DNA from: Syntrophus gentianae
GTDB lineage: Bacteria > Desulfobacterota > Syntrophia > Syntrophales > Syntrophaceae
DNA length: 64,000 nucleotides
Assembly (NCBI RefSeq): GCF_900109885.1
Contig: NZ_FOBS01000012.1
Location: forward strand, 37,206-101,205
Direction of reading: 5' to 3'
Shown here: positions 1-8,926 of the stretch, one piece after another
Layout: each line of letters starts with the position of its first letter
Position numbering within the stretch: the stretch's first letter is position 1
Program-made: the position numbers and the translations under genes
The notes under the pieces: generated by a model
What the model was told of the DNA's origin: nothing
The model's database searches: none
The model's input: the letters and a program-made list of their open reading frames with translations, nothing else

Positions 1-22
1 TTAACAGCTAAAAATGCATCCC

Positions 23-30
23 AAGGGGGA
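23..30 (+). promoter_or_regulatory. Strong ribosome binding site of nadA
   Basis: A GGGGGAGG tract lies 8 bases before the nadA ATG and fixes that start. The promoter would lie outside the window. Confidence 0.7.
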
Positions 31-38
31 GGTTAATC

Positions 39-950
39 ATGGAAAATATTCTTGAGAAAATTCAGGAACTGAAGCGGGAGCGTCAGGCCGTGATCCTGGC
101 GCACAATTATCAGCGTCCGGAAGTGCAGGATATCGCCGATTACGTCGGCGATTCCCTGGGGCTGTCCATCCAGGCCGCCTCGACGGATGCCAAGGTCATT
201 ATCTTCTGCGGTGTTCACTTCATGGCCGAAACGGCCAAGATCTTTTCGCCGGAAAAGACGGTCTTGATCCCCGATCCCGATGCGGGATGTCCCATGGCGG
301 ACATGATCACCGGAGAGCAGTTGCGGGGACTGAAAGCCCAGCATCCCGACGCACAGGTGCTCTGCTATGTGAATACCTCGGCGGAAGTCAAGGCGGAGTG
401 TGATCTCTGCTGCACGTCGGCCAATGCCGTTACGATGGTCCAGGAAGTCCTGAAAGACGCCAAGGAAATCATCTTTGCGCCGGACCAGTATCTCGCGGCT
501 TATGTGGCGGAGAAGACCGGGCGGACCTTTATTCCCTGGCACGGCTTCTGCCCGACCCACGCCAAGATCCTGCCGGAAGATGTCGAGCGCGAAAAGGCGC
601 GGCATCCCAACGCAGTGGTCCTGGCCCATCCGGAATGCCGGCCGGCAGTGACCCATCTGGCCGATATTGTGGCCTCAACGGAAGGGATGTGCCGCTATGT
701 GCAGGAAACGGCGGCCACGGAAATCATCGTCGGGACGGAGGTCGGGATCATCCACCGGATGCGGAAGGAGAACCCCGGAAAGGTCTTCTATCCGGTCTCC
801 GAACAGGCCGTCTGTCCGAACATGAAGCGCATCACCCTGGAGAAGGTTCTGTGGAGCCTGCAGGATATGGTGCATGAAGTGAATCCACCGCTGGAGATTG
901 CCCGGCGGGCTTATGCCAGCATCGAGAAGATGCTGAACTACCGTTCATGA
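39..950 (+). CDS. nadA: Quinolinate synthase NadA
   Basis: NadA condenses iminoaspartate with dihydroxyacetone phosphate to quinolinate, the second step of de novo NAD synthesis, in the cytoplasm. It carries an oxygen-sensitive [4Fe-4S] cluster. The 303-residue product has the short bacterial NadA length. It contains HNYQ near residue 22, CGVHFMAETAKI at about 57-68 and CTSANA near 125. The three cysteines matching the cluster ligands of the Thermotoga enzyme are Cys84 (GCPMA), Cys200 (HPEC) and Cys259 (VCPNMK). It is the first gene of a plus-strand series with cysE, mnmA, metY and cysK, 67 bases before cysE. No nadB or nadC is visible; nadD lies at 37.6 kb. Confidence 0.97.
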   Translation: MENILEKIQELKRERQAVILAHNYQRPEVQDIADYVGDSLGLSIQAASTDAKVIIFCGVHFMAETAKIFSPEKTVLIPDPDAGCPMADMITGEQLRGLKAQHPDAQVLCYVNTSAEVKAECDLCCTSANAVTMVQEVLKDAKEIIFAPDQYLAAYVAEKTGRTFIPWHGFCPTHAKILPEDVEREKARHPNAVVLAHPECRPAVTHLADIVASTEGMCRYVQETAATEIIVGTEVGIIHRMRKENPGKVFYPVSEQAVCPNMKRITLEKVLWSLQDMVHEVNPPLEIARRAYASIEKMLNYRS

Positions 951-1017
951 GAAGGCCTCCCCTGAGGGATGCCTGAGGATAAAGGACACAAAGAAGACTC
1001 AGAAAAAGGGTACCAAG

Positions 1018-1974
1018 ATGATCAACGCGGAACTTTTATGGAAGAACAAACCAGAGGCCCTTCCGAATCAGGAGATGGCATCGCTTGTCGACGCCCTCTG
1101 CTCCATCAACCATGGTCTCGACGGCGGCTATCGGAAGGGTCAGCAGCACCAGTCCCTGCCTTCACAGAAAGTCATCGGGGAAGTTCTGGAGACGCTGCGG
1201 GCCATCATCTTTCCCGGCTATTTCGGATTCTCACATCTGAAAAAGGACAGCATCCATTTCCATATCGGGTCTGCACTGGATCGCGTTCAGCCTATCCTTG
1301 TCGATCAGATCGAAAAGGGGCTCTGCTTTGCCTGCCGGGACAGCGAGACCTGCCTCTCCGATTGCACCGATCAGGCCCAGGCCATCGTGACCCGGTTTCT
1401 TCATCAGCTTCCGGCCATCCAGGAAATACTCATGAAAGACGCCTGTGCGGCCTACGAAGGGGACCCGGCGGCTTACAGCCTGGATGAAGTCATCTTCTGC
1501 TATCCGGGACTGCAGGCACTCACGAATTTCCGCCTGGCACACGAACTTTACAAACAGGAGGTTCCTTTCATCCCCCGCATGATCGCGGAGCAGGCCCACA
1601 GTCTCACCGGCATCGACATTCATCCCGGTGCGGAGATCGGGGATTCCTTCTTCATCGATCACGGGGCCGGTGTGGTGATCGGCGAAACCAGCATCATCGG
1701 CAACCGGGTGCGTATCTATCAGGGCGTCACCCTGGGGGCGAAGAGTTTCCAGAAGGATGAAGCGGGCATGCTGGTCAAAGGGACACCCCGTCATCCCATT
1801 CTTGAAGATGACGTCATCGTCTATTCCGGGGCCACCATCCTGGGCCGGGTTACCATTGGCCGAGGATCGGTCATCGGGGGCAATGTCTGGCTCGTCAACA
1901 GCGTGCCCCCCAACAGCCGGATCACCCAGGCCCAGGTCTGCCAGAGTGATTTCAGCGACGGTGCGGGAATCTGA
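1018..1974 (+). CDS. cysE: Serine O-acetyltransferase, CysK-docking paralog (CysE1)
   Basis: It acetylates L-serine with acetyl-CoA to give O-acetylserine, the substrate of CysK. The 318-residue product has a long helical N-terminal part (residues 1-180, as in EpsC-like enzymes) and a left-handed hexapeptide beta-helix. The helix contains HPGAEIGDSFFIDHG, VVIGET and VRIYQGVTLGA, which includes the catalytic His-Asp region. The protein ends in DGAGI. A C-terminal Gly-Ile is the known peptide by which E. coli CysE (ending GDGI) inserts into the CysK active site. A paralog of the same length at 19.9-20.8 kb lacks this ending. It lies 47 bases before mnmA, and cysK is in the same run, so a cysteine synthase complex is likely. 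Confidence 0.93.
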   Translation: MINAELLWKNKPEALPNQEMASLVDALCSINHGLDGGYRKGQQHQSLPSQKVIGEVLETLRAIIFPGYFGFSHLKKDSIHFHIGSALDRVQPILVDQIEKGLCFACRDSETCLSDCTDQAQAIVTRFLHQLPAIQEILMKDACAAYEGDPAAYSLDEVIFCYPGLQALTNFRLAHELYKQEVPFIPRMIAEQAHSLTGIDIHPGAEIGDSFFIDHGAGVVIGETSIIGNRVRIYQGVTLGAKSFQKDEAGMLVKGTPRHPILEDDVIVYSGATILGRVTIGRGSVIGGNVWLVNSVPPNSRITQAQVCQSDFSDGAGI

Positions 1975-2021
1975 AGAAATAATTACGAACAGAGGAAACA
2001 ATCGGGAAGGGTGACACAAAC

Positions 2022-3086
2022 TTGAAGAAAAAGGTTCTACTGGCCATCAGCGGTGGCGTGGATTCTTCCGTGGCCGGATGGCTCCTGAGGGAAGAGGGAT
2101 ATGAGGTCGCCGGGGTCACCATGTGTCTCGGCGTGCGCGAGGAGGGAAACAAAACCCGCTGCTGCGGCAGGGACGCCATCGAGGATGCCCGGGAAGTCTG
2201 CGGGATGCTGGGGATTCCCCATTATGTTCTGGACTATGCGCCGCTCCTGGAAAGCTGCGTAATCGACAAATTCGTGCGGGAATACCGCCTCGGCCGGACG
2301 CCCAATCCCTGCATCGACTGCAACCGGTATCTGAAATTTGGCCGCCTGCTGCAACAGGCCCGCGCCATGGGATTCGATTGCCTGGCCACCGGTCATTACG
2401 CCAGGATCGAGCGGAAAGAGGACCGCTGGGTTCTAAAGAAACCGAAAGATTCGGGGAAGGATCAGACCTATTTTCTCTACCCCATACCCTTCGAGGCCCT
2501 GGGGCATATCCTCTTCCCCCTTGCCGACCATACGAAGGAAGAGGTGCGGGAAATCGCCCGGCAGGCCCACCTCCCGATCTCAGAAAAGCCGGAGAGCCAG
2601 GATCTCTGCTTCGTGACCCAGGACAGTTACGGGGAATTCCTCCGGGAACTGGGGTGTCCGGTCCAGCCGGGGCCCATTGTCGATCGTTCCGGGCGGATCC
2701 TGGGAGAGCATTCGGGGACGGTCTTCTACACCATCGGTCAGCGCCACGGCCTGAGGATCAGTTCACCCTATCCCCTCTACGTGGTGGCCATCGATGCGGT
2801 TCACAATTCGGTGATCGTGGGCGAAAAGCAGGATGTCTATGCCTCGGCACTCATCGCCGGCGAGATGAACTGGTTGACTCCGGAACGGCCCCGGCAAGCG
2901 GAAGCCAAAATCCGGTATAGGAAGAGAACCTCGCCCTGCAGAATTGTTCCCGAGGGGGATCGAATCCGGATCACTTTTGCAGAAGAGCAGGACGCCATCA
3001 CCCCCGGACAGGCCGTTGTCCTTTACTCTGGGGATGAAGTTCTGGGAGGGGGCGTTATCGAGGAAGTCATCCGCAATAATCCTTAA
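2022..3086 (+). CDS. mnmA: tRNA-specific 2-thiouridylase MnmA
   Basis: MnmA adenylates U34 of Glu, Gln and Lys tRNAs and thiolates it to s2U. The 354-residue protein starts with the PP-loop SGGVDSS at residues 10-16. It carries NPCIDCN at about 95-101 with a candidate catalytic Cys, a second Cys in SQDLCF, and YTIGQRHG before the C-terminal barrel. The start is TTG: the GTG 11 bases upstream runs into a stop, and GGGAAGG precedes the TTG. Extra cysteines near residues 47-48 and 60 are worth noting. It is embedded in the sulfur operon, 15 bases before metY, so it sits beside genes that make its sulfur source, cysteine. Confidence 0.95.
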   Translation: MKKKVLLAISGGVDSSVAGWLLREEGYEVAGVTMCLGVREEGNKTRCCGRDAIEDAREVCGMLGIPHYVLDYAPLLESCVIDKFVREYRLGRTPNPCIDCNRYLKFGRLLQQARAMGFDCLATGHYARIERKEDRWVLKKPKDSGKDQTYFLYPIPFEALGHILFPLADHTKEEVREIARQAHLPISEKPESQDLCFVTQDSYGEFLRELGCPVQPGPIVDRSGRILGEHSGTVFYTIGQRHGLRISSPYPLYVVAIDAVHNSVIVGEKQDVYASALIAGEMNWLTPERPRQAEAKIRYRKRTSPCRIVPEGDRIRITFAEEQDAITPGQAVVLYSGDEVLGGGVIEEVIRNNP

Positions 3087-3101
3087 AATTGAGAGGTCCG
3101 A

Positions 3102-4397
3102 ATGAGTACGATATCGAAATCCTTAAAGAGAGAAACCCTTCTTCTCCATGGCGGACAGGAACCCGATCCGACGACGGGAGCCCGCGCCGTCCCCATTTAC
3201 CAGACCACTTCCTATTCCTTCCGGGATACGGAACATGCCGCCAACCTCTTTGCCCTTAAAGAGCCGGGAAACATCTATACCCGGCTGATGAATCCGACCA
3301 CGGACGTCCTGGAGAAACGCATTGCCCTCCTGGACGGCGGGGTAGGGGCGCTGGCCACGGCAAGCGGGCAGGCTGCCATTACGCTGGCCCTGCTCAACAT
3401 CGCCCAGGCGGGCGATGAGATTGTTTCCGCCGACAATCTCTACGGCGGCACGTACAACCTCTTTCACTATACCTTTCCCCGCCTGGGGATCAAGGTGCGC
3501 TTCGTGAAATCAAACGACCTGAAGGCCCTGGAACAGGCCATCACGCCGAAGACCAAGGCATTCTATGCGGAGTCCCTGGGCAATCCCAAACTCGACGTGA
3601 CCGATCTGGAGGGTGTCGCCGCCCTTACTCGGGCCTATGGCATTCCCTTTGTCCTGGACAACACCGTTTCACCCTACCTCCTGAAACCCTTCGATTTCGG
3701 CGTGGACGTGATTGTTTACTCGGCAACCAAGTTCATCGGGGGACACGGTACCTCCCTGGGCGGCATCATCGTCGATTCGGGAAGATTTGACTGGACGAAC
3801 GGCAGATTCCCCCTCATCGCCGATCCCGACCCCAGTTACCACGGCATCAACTTTGTGGAAGCCCTGAAACCGGCGGGAAACATCGCCTATATCATCAAGG
3901 CGCGAGTGACGCTGCTCCGGGATATGGGGCCCGCCCTATCTCCCTTCAACGCCTTTCTCTTTCTCCAGGGTTTGGAAACGCTCCATCTGCGGATGATCCG
4001 TCATGCGGAAAATGCCTTGGCTGTGGCGCGCTATCTGGAAAGGCATCCCAAGGTCTCCTGGGTCAATTACCCGGGGCTGCCCAACAGTCCGGAAAAGGCC
4101 AAGGCCGACAAATATCTTCCTCTGGGGGCAGGGGCCATTCTCGGCTTCGGGATTAAAGGTGGGCTGGAGTCCGGGAGAAAGTTCATCGACTCCCTTTCCC
4201 TGGTTTCCCACCTGGCCAATGTCGGCGATGCCAAGACCCTGGCCATTCATCCGGCAACGACGACGCATCAGCAGTTGTCAGCCCAGGAGCAGCAGGCGAC
4301 AGGCGTAACGCCGGATTTCATCCGGCTGTCCATAGGCATCGAACACATCGATGACATCCTGAACGATCTGGAGCAGGCCTTTGAAAAGGTCGCATAA
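3102..4397 (+). CDS. metY: O-acetylhomoserine sulfhydrylase (MetY)
   Basis: This is a PLP enzyme of the Cys/Met metabolism family. It makes homocysteine directly from O-acetylhomoserine and sulfide. The 431-residue length suits MetY rather than the roughly 390-residue MetB/MetC/MetZ enzymes. Visible motifs are the N-terminal [21 protein letters not shown], the PLP-phosphate-binding SGQAAI, and the Schiff-base lysine in [11 protein letters not shown]. The C-terminal GIEHIDDI is typical of the family. It follows mnmA by 15 bases, and a hairpin separates it from cysK. Substrate choice (acetyl- against succinyl- or phosphohomoserine) cannot be read from the sequence. Confidence 0.93.
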   Translation: MSTISKSLKRETLLLHGGQEPDPTTGARAVPIYQTTSYSFRDTEHAANLFALKEPGNIYTRLMNPTTDVLEKRIALLDGGVGALATASGQAAITLALLNIAQAGDEIVSADNLYGGTYNLFHYTFPRLGIKVRFVKSNDLKALEQAITPKTKAFYAESLGNPKLDVTDLEGVAALTRAYGIPFVLDNTVSPYLLKPFDFGVDVIVYSATKFIGGHGTSLGGIIVDSGRFDWTNGRFPLIADPDPSYHGINFVEALKPAGNIAYIIKARVTLLRDMGPALSPFNAFLFLQGLETLHLRMIRHAENALAVARYLERHPKVSWVNYPGLPNSPEKAKADKYLPLGAGAILGFGIKGGLESGRKFIDSLSLVSHLANVGDAKTLAIHPATTTHQQLSAQEQQATGVTPDFIRLSIGIEHIDDILNDLEQAFEKVA

Positions 4398-4427
4398 AGT
4401 AACAGAGTATTCTTAACTTGGAACAGA

Positions 4428-4476
4428 AAACCCGGCAGGAAGAATCAAGCCGCAGGAAAGCTGCACTGCCGGGTTT
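4428..4476 (+). terminator. Hairpin between metY and cysK
   Basis: AAACCCGGCAG at 4428-4438 pairs perfectly with CTGCCGGGTTT at 4466-4476. A smaller GCAG/CTGC hairpin lies inside the loop. Only three T residues follow, so this could be a weak terminator or an mRNA processing/stability element tuning cysK relative to metY. Confidence 0.5.
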
Positions 4477-4503
4477 CCATTAATCAAGCAGGAGGATGGG
4501 CAC

Positions 4504-5460
4504 ATGAAAATCTATGAAGACAATTCCCGTTCCATCGGCAACACGCCGCTGGTGAAACTGAATTCTCTCACGAAGGGGATGCCGGCCACGGTCCTCGCCA
4601 AGGTGGAAGGCCGGAATCCCGCTTATTCGGTGAAATGCCGGATCGGTGCGGCCATGATCTGGGATGCCGAAGAGCGCGGTGTCCTTCGCCCCGGGGTGGA
4701 AATTGTCGAGCCGACGAGCGGCAACACGGGAATCGCCCTTGCCTATGTGGCGGCTGCCCGGGGGTATAAACTGACCCTCACGATGCCTGAGACGATGAGT
4801 CTGGAACGCCGCCGGGTTCTTGCCGCTTTTGGCGCGAATCTGGTTCTGACACCTGGGGCGGAAGGAATGAAAGGGGCTATCGGCCGGGCGGAGGCGATGG
4901 CCGCCTCGGCTCCGGAACGTTATTATCTCCCTCAGCAGTTCAAAAATCCGGCAAATCCCGCCATCCATGAGAAGACCACCGGTCCGGAGATCTGGACGGA
5001 TACGGACGGAACCGTGGATGTCCTCGTGTCCGGCGTCGGGACGGGAGGAACCATCTCCGGGGTATCGCGCTATATCAAGAAAACCATGGGCAAACAGATT
5101 TTGTCCGTGGCGGTGGAACCCAAGGAAAGCCCGGTGATTTCCCAGAAACTGGCCGGAGAGGAACTCAAGCCGGGACCGCACAAGATTCAAGGCATCGGCG
5201 CCGGATTTATTCCCGACACCCTGGATCTTTCGCTGGTGGACCGGGTGGAGCAGGTGGAAAGTTCGGAGGCCGTGGAAATGGCCCGGAGATTGGCCCGGGA
5301 GGAGGGAATCCTTGTCGGCATCTCCTGTGGGGCGGCCACAGCTGCCGCGTTGCGCTTGGCCGGTCGGGAAGAGTTTGCCGGCAAGACCTTTGTCGTCATC
5401 CTTCCGGATGCCGGGGAACGGTACCTGTCCACCGTCCTGTTCGAGGGGATCGGGGAGTGA
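4504..5460 (+). CDS. cysK: Cysteine synthase A (O-acetylserine sulfhydrylase)
   Basis: CysK replaces the acetyl group of O-acetylserine with sulfide to give cysteine, using PLP. The 318-residue protein is full length. It shows the PLP lysine in [15 protein letters not shown] (about residue 40), the substrate loop EPTSGNTGI (about 72-80), the phosphate-binding GTGGTISG, and SCGAA near the C-terminus. The substrate loop is where the CysE C-terminal Ile binds in the cysteine synthase complex, and the first cysE of this operon has such a tail. The ATG is preceded by GGAGG. It converges on a lipoprotein gene across a strong terminator. Confidence 0.96.
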   Translation: MKIYEDNSRSIGNTPLVKLNSLTKGMPATVLAKVEGRNPAYSVKCRIGAAMIWDAEERGVLRPGVEIVEPTSGNTGIALAYVAAARGYKLTLTMPETMSLERRRVLAAFGANLVLTPGAEGMKGAIGRAEAMAASAPERYYLPQQFKNPANPAIHEKTTGPEIWTDTDGTVDVLVSGVGTGGTISGVSRYIKKTMGKQILSVAVEPKESPVISQKLAGEELKPGPHKIQGIGAGFIPDTLDLSLVDRVEQVESSEAVEMARRLAREEGILVGISCGAATAAALRLAGREEFAGKTFVVILPDAGERYLSTVLFEGIGE

Positions 5461-5480
5461 TCTTCCTTTTTGCTCGGGGA

Positions 5481-5534
5481 AAAAATGGATCAGGAGAAGC
5501 ATTCGGAAGAATCTGCAAATGCTTCTCCTGATCC
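5481..5534 (-). terminator. Rho-independent terminator between cysK and lipoprotein gene
   Basis: A 17-bp perfect stem is formed by 5487-5503 (GGATCAGGAGAAGCATT) and 5518-5534. Read on the minus strand it is followed by ATTTTTT, so it is a strong terminator for the lipoprotein gene. It probably also stops cysK transcripts from the other side. Confidence 0.85.
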
Positions 5535-5547
5535 GGACAGATTGGAA

Positions 5548-5835
5548 TTACTTCTTCATTGATTTCTCGAAAACGGCGTCCGCCTTCTTTGATTTTTCCT
5601 CAGCGGCTTTTGCCCTTTCCTCAGCGATCTTCGCCCGTTCTTCGGCGCGCGCTGCGGCCTCGGCTGCCTTCACCGCAGCCGCCTTGGCATCCTGCGATTC
5701 CTTTATCGCCTGATCGGCTTTCATATTGATCTGCTGTCCGTCGGCCTGTACTTTCTCAAGGTCGCCTTTCGTTGCGCAACCCACCATAGTAGCGAGAACA
5801 AACAGAATGGAAATCACCCAGAGACTCTTCTTCAT
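5548..5835 (-). CDS. Lpp-like alanine-rich coiled-coil lipoprotein, copy A
   Basis: This 95-residue lipoprotein has a signal peptide ending in TMVGC (lipid-modified Cys20). It is followed by one long Ala/Lys/Glu heptad helix (about residues 25-90, repeats like AEERAKAAEE) and ends in Lys-Lys. This architecture resembles Braun lipoprotein, OprI and alanine-zipper lipoproteins: a trimeric helix anchored in the outer membrane, with a C-terminal Lys that can be linked to peptidoglycan. The ATG at 5835 is chosen because AAGGAGGTG sits 9 bases upstream; the in-frame GTG at 5847 overlaps that site. The next genes upstream are two L,D-transpeptidases. A paralog at 31.4 kb has the same neighbours. Covalent attachment is inferred. 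Confidence 0.85.
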   Translation of the reverse strand: MKKSLWVISILFVLATMVGCATKGDLEKVQADGQQINMKADQAIKESQDAKAAAVKAAEAAARAEERAKIAEERAKAAEEKSKKADAVFEKSMKK

Positions 5836-5980
5836 CCTTGATATCACCTCCTTTCTATCTAGATTCTTTATATTGTGGCAGGAAAATACGGCTCTATAAG
5901 CACTTTGTTTATGCGCTTATTAAAGTTGAGGGGAGTCTAAAATATTTCGACCGTAATTACAAACATAAAAAGGGGACTGA

Positions 5981-7309
5981 CTAGCCCCCTGCGGGCGGTT
6001 CGATCAATAAACCTTCAATTTCCAAGTCGATTTTTAAACGTTTGACGACATTATCAGCTTCGTTTACATCTTTGAAAGGTCCGGTGATCACCCGGTAGCG
6101 CTTGCCCCTGGGCAGCACCCTTGCCGGGATTGGCGGTCCCTGGTGGTTGATCATGGCGGCAATCCTCTCCGCATCCATCCTGTCGCTCAGGTCAGCAGCC
6201 AGAACATACCACGCATCCATTTTCAGCGCCGGTATTTCCGGTTTGCCATATAATCTGTCCGGGTGCCGGACTTCTATGGCCTCTGCGGCTCCTTTCCCTC
6301 TTCCTTTCCCTTGACTGGCCACGGATATGGGGATGGGAATCCCTTTGGACTCGTCCAGAACTTCCTCGACTTTTCTCCAGTCAAACTTGCGGGACGATTG
6401 CTTTTCCAGATTTCTCAATTTTGCATAGATCGTCTTTAACTCCGCAGCGTCAGAGCCATCCGCGGGACGATGAACTTCCAGGTAAATGGCGCCGTTGCGT
6501 TGACCGATGAGATAGGGCTGGTAAAGGATGCTAACAGGGGTATTGACCGGAGTGTCCTCGTAGAGCTTCTTAACGGCTTCCGGATAGAGTCGAATGCAGC
6601 CATTGGTTGCATTGAGGCCGATGCTGGCCGGTTTGTTCGTTCCATGGATCAGGTAAGTCGGCTCATTCAGGTAGAGAGCGTATTCTCCCAGGGGATTATC
6701 AGGCCCCGGCGGAACTATGGCGGGCAGAGGGTCCCCTTTTTTCCGGTGAGCCTCTGCAATGGAGGCGGGTACATGCCAGGTCGGCCGGAACATCTTGCGA
6801 CTGATATACATTTGCCCTCTGGGCGTTGGTTTCTCCGCAGAACCGATACCGACAGGGTAGGTTGAAACGGACAGCGACTTGTTGTTTTCTTTAAATTGAA
6901 AGAGCCTCATGGCGGCCAGGTTGATCACGATGCCTCTTCTGGGGCCGTCGGGCAGGATAAAGCTCAGAGGCAGGACAATCCGCTCTCCGGCCTCAGGCAC
7001 CCACAAATCTACTCCTGGATTGGCGGCACTGATTTCATTGATCCCCAGGCCGAAGTGTCTTGCAATATCGGGCAGGGTATCCCCCTTTTTGAGCCTGACG
7101 AAGGCCAACCGGCCAATGATGTCCTCTCCCTTTGCAACTGAAAACTCAGTGCGTTCGATCTTTTCCGCCGGACGGCTCGTCGGCAAGGGCGGAGGTTTCA
7201 CATCCAGAGTTCTTCTTGCGGCGCATCCCTGGAAAAATATGACAAGTATCAAGAGAACGATTAGGCGAAGAAAATTATGTAAAAGAGACAGGTCAATAAT
7301 TCGGTACAT
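5981..7309 (-). CDS. L,D-transpeptidase lipoprotein with LysM and SPOR domains
   Basis: YkuD-family enzymes form 3-3 peptidoglycan cross-links or attach proteins to the peptidoglycan stem. The 442-residue product has a lipobox ending at Cys29 (FFQGC), a LysM domain at about 70-114 and a YkuD domain at about 125-285. The catalytic site is His222 (HGTN) and Cys238 (NGCIRLYP). The C-terminal SPOR-like domain at about 365-440 would bind denuded glycan at division sites. The HGTN...NGCIRL style matches the ErfK/YbiS enzymes that attach Lpp in E. coli. It lies 133 bases upstream of the Lpp-like gene on the same strand. The start lacks a clear ribosome binding site, but no other Met precedes the lipobox. 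Confidence 0.9.
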   Translation of the reverse strand: MYRIIDLSLLHNFLRLIVLLILVIFFQGCAARRTLDVKPPPLPTSRPAEKIERTEFSVAKGEDIIGRLAFVRLKKGDTLPDIARHFGLGINEISAANPGVDLWVPEAGERIVLPLSFILPDGPRRGIVINLAAMRLFQFKENNKSLSVSTYPVGIGSAEKPTPRGQMYISRKMFRPTWHVPASIAEAHRKKGDPLPAIVPPGPDNPLGEYALYLNEPTYLIHGTNKPASIGLNATNGCIRLYPEAVKKLYEDTPVNTPVSILYQPYLIGQRNGAIYLEVHRPADGSDAAELKTIYAKLRNLEKQSSRKFDWRKVEEVLDESKGIPIPISVASQGKGRGKGAAEAIEVRHPDRLYGKPEIPALKMDAWYVLAADLSDRMDAERIAAMINHQGPPIPARVLPRGKRYRVITGPFKDVNEADNVVKRLKIDLEIEGLLIEPPAGG

Positions 7310-7421
7310 GGATCACATAATGGTCAATAATGAAAAAATGAGTCGAAACAATATTTCTAATAAAAAACCGGGTCGCAATAATGCACAGGGATTGACGAAA
7401 TCGCAGGAGCAAACCGACCTT

Positions 7422-8384
7422 TTATGGCCTTATTTCAACGGCAGTGCCATTGGGTGCCAACCTGGCTATTTCCTCTATCTCATCGTCTGTAACGGCGATA
7501 CACCCTTTCGTCCAGTCAAACCCTGTGTGGAACTCACCAATCCAGGAGAAACCATTCTTGATACCGTGGATCATGATGTTTCCGCCCGGGGCGACCCCCA
7601 GTTTCCTTGCCCGCATTTTGTCTTTTTCATTGGGATAGGAAATATGAAGAGCGAGATGATAAGCGCTGTCTCGATTTCTTGAATCGATGGTGTAGGTTCC
7701 CTCAGGGGTTTTGTTGTCGCCCTCCTGTTCCTTCGGACCGGTCGGGTTTTTTCCCAGTGCAATCGTGTAGGCCCTGAACACCTTGCCCTTCGACATCAAC
7801 ATCAACAGGCGTTCCTTCTTCAAGATCAGAATCTTTTCCGCCGGTCCATTCTGCATTGCCAGGACCCTCTGTTCAAGAGCTTCAACCTTCTTTTTCAGGG
7901 CAAGAATCTCATTGCCCTTGCTTTTCGTTTCTCTGTCGAGTGCCTCAATCTGCCTTTGCTGCGTAGTGATCTTCTTATCCGTGATCATGACATCCTTGAT
8001 CAAGGGGATCATCAACTTACTGTCCTGGCGGTAGCCACTCTCCGGGTAATCATTCAAGATTTTCTGGAAACATTCCAGAGATTTCTGATAATCCCTCTGC
8101 TCGTTTTCAGGATAGGCGTAAATCACCCCCATCTTGAAGAGAACCCCGTCTCCCGCTTCGGGATATTCGTTCATAATCTGTTCGTATTTGCTCAGAGAGG
8201 CCCTGTAGCTTCCCCGGCTGAACAAATCATCGGCCTCCTGATAGTGTGACCGGAGCAGAAAGCCCTCGTGGAAGGGTCCACATCCACCGATCATCATCAG
8301 GATGATCATAATGAAGGCAATGAAAAAGGAATACTTCAGACCTGAGCTGCTTCGTTTGATAACCGGAAAAATCAAAGGGAACAT
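7422..8384 (-). CDS. L,D-transpeptidase lipoprotein with TPR-like N-terminus
   Basis: The 320-residue lipoprotein (lipobox MIGGC, Cys35) has a tetratricopeptide-like region at about 45-125 with helices like those of YfiO/YbgF. A coiled coil follows at about 135-180, then a YkuD catalytic domain at about 183-320 with His273 (MIHG) and Cys295 (DWTKGCIAVTDDEI). The catalytic domain is of the DWTxGCIAVT subgroup, nearer to YafK-like enzymes than to ErfK. The ATG at 8384 is preferred because AAGGAG lies just upstream; an in-frame ATG at 8447 has no such site. It is adjacent to the LysM/SPOR transpeptidase, forming a small envelope locus. Confidence 0.87.
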   Translation of the reverse strand: MFPLIFPVIKRSSSGLKYSFFIAFIMIILMMIGGCGPFHEGFLLRSHYQEADDLFSRGSYRASLSKYEQIMNEYPEAGDGVLFKMGVIYAYPENEQRDYQKSLECFQKILNDYPESGYRQDSKLMIPLIKDVMITDKKITTQQRQIEALDRETKSKGNEILALKKKVEALEQRVLAMQNGPAEKILILKKERLLMLMSKGKVFRAYTIALGKNPTGPKEQEGDNKTPEGTYTIDSRNRDSAYHLALHISYPNEKDKMRARKLGVAPGGNIMIHGIKNGFSWIGEFHTGFDWTKGCIAVTDDEIEEIARLAPNGTAVEIRP

Positions 8385-8689
8385 CGTCCTATTCTCCTTA
8401 ACATGACAGTTGATCACCGAAACTCTTCCATCCAATTGTCTGTTCACTCGTGTGGGTTTTTGTGAATCGCCCGCTGGGACTCACATGCCGGACGATGTGA
8501 GCGAGAAGGAAGACCAAGGCAGGCTGTTCATAGCATAATTGTGACAGAATGACACCAGTGAAGATGCGTTGAGAATGAAAAGAGGCCCTTCATCCTTAAA
8601 TGAAGTGTGCTGTACACTTTAGGAATCATCCTCAACAGGAATCATTTTCAATTATTGACTGATACCTATATTCAGGCATAATAATTTTT
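8385..8689. other. Intergenic region upstream of the L,D-transpeptidase
   Basis: No gene seen. It should hold the minus-strand promoter of the transpeptidase genes. A short inverted repeat AAGTGT/ACACTT lies at 8603-8619. Confidence 0.4.
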
Positions 8690-8839
8690 ATGTGGGATAT
8701 TATTCTATTGGGCATTGAGAATCCTGATGAACGAACTTTCCATAAGTTTACTCTCGAACACGGACTCAAGTTGATCCAGAAACCGTTCAAAAGTTTGGAT
8801 TTAGTGAGAATGCTGCGTCAGGAACTGGATCGTTTCTAA
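8663..8839 (+). pseudogene. Remnant of a response-regulator receiver domain (C-terminal third)
   Basis: From the stop at 8660 the frame reads through a stretch resembling the end of a receiver domain. A hydrophobic IIIFM strand is followed by a helix, then IQKPF (the conserved Lys-Pro of receiver domains), then a LVRMLRQEL helix and a stop at 8837-8839. There is no phosphoacceptor part upstream and no ribosome binding site before the only ATG (8690). I read it as the decayed tail of a lost two-component gene, though a 49-residue real peptide cannot be excluded. Confidence 0.45.
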
Positions 8840-8926
8840 CGGGGAAAAACCTTTTGAATATGTCGGTCCACATCAACATTATATCTCAGTCAGTTCGATA
8901 AGCTGAATCGAGGTCTTTTTCATAAG

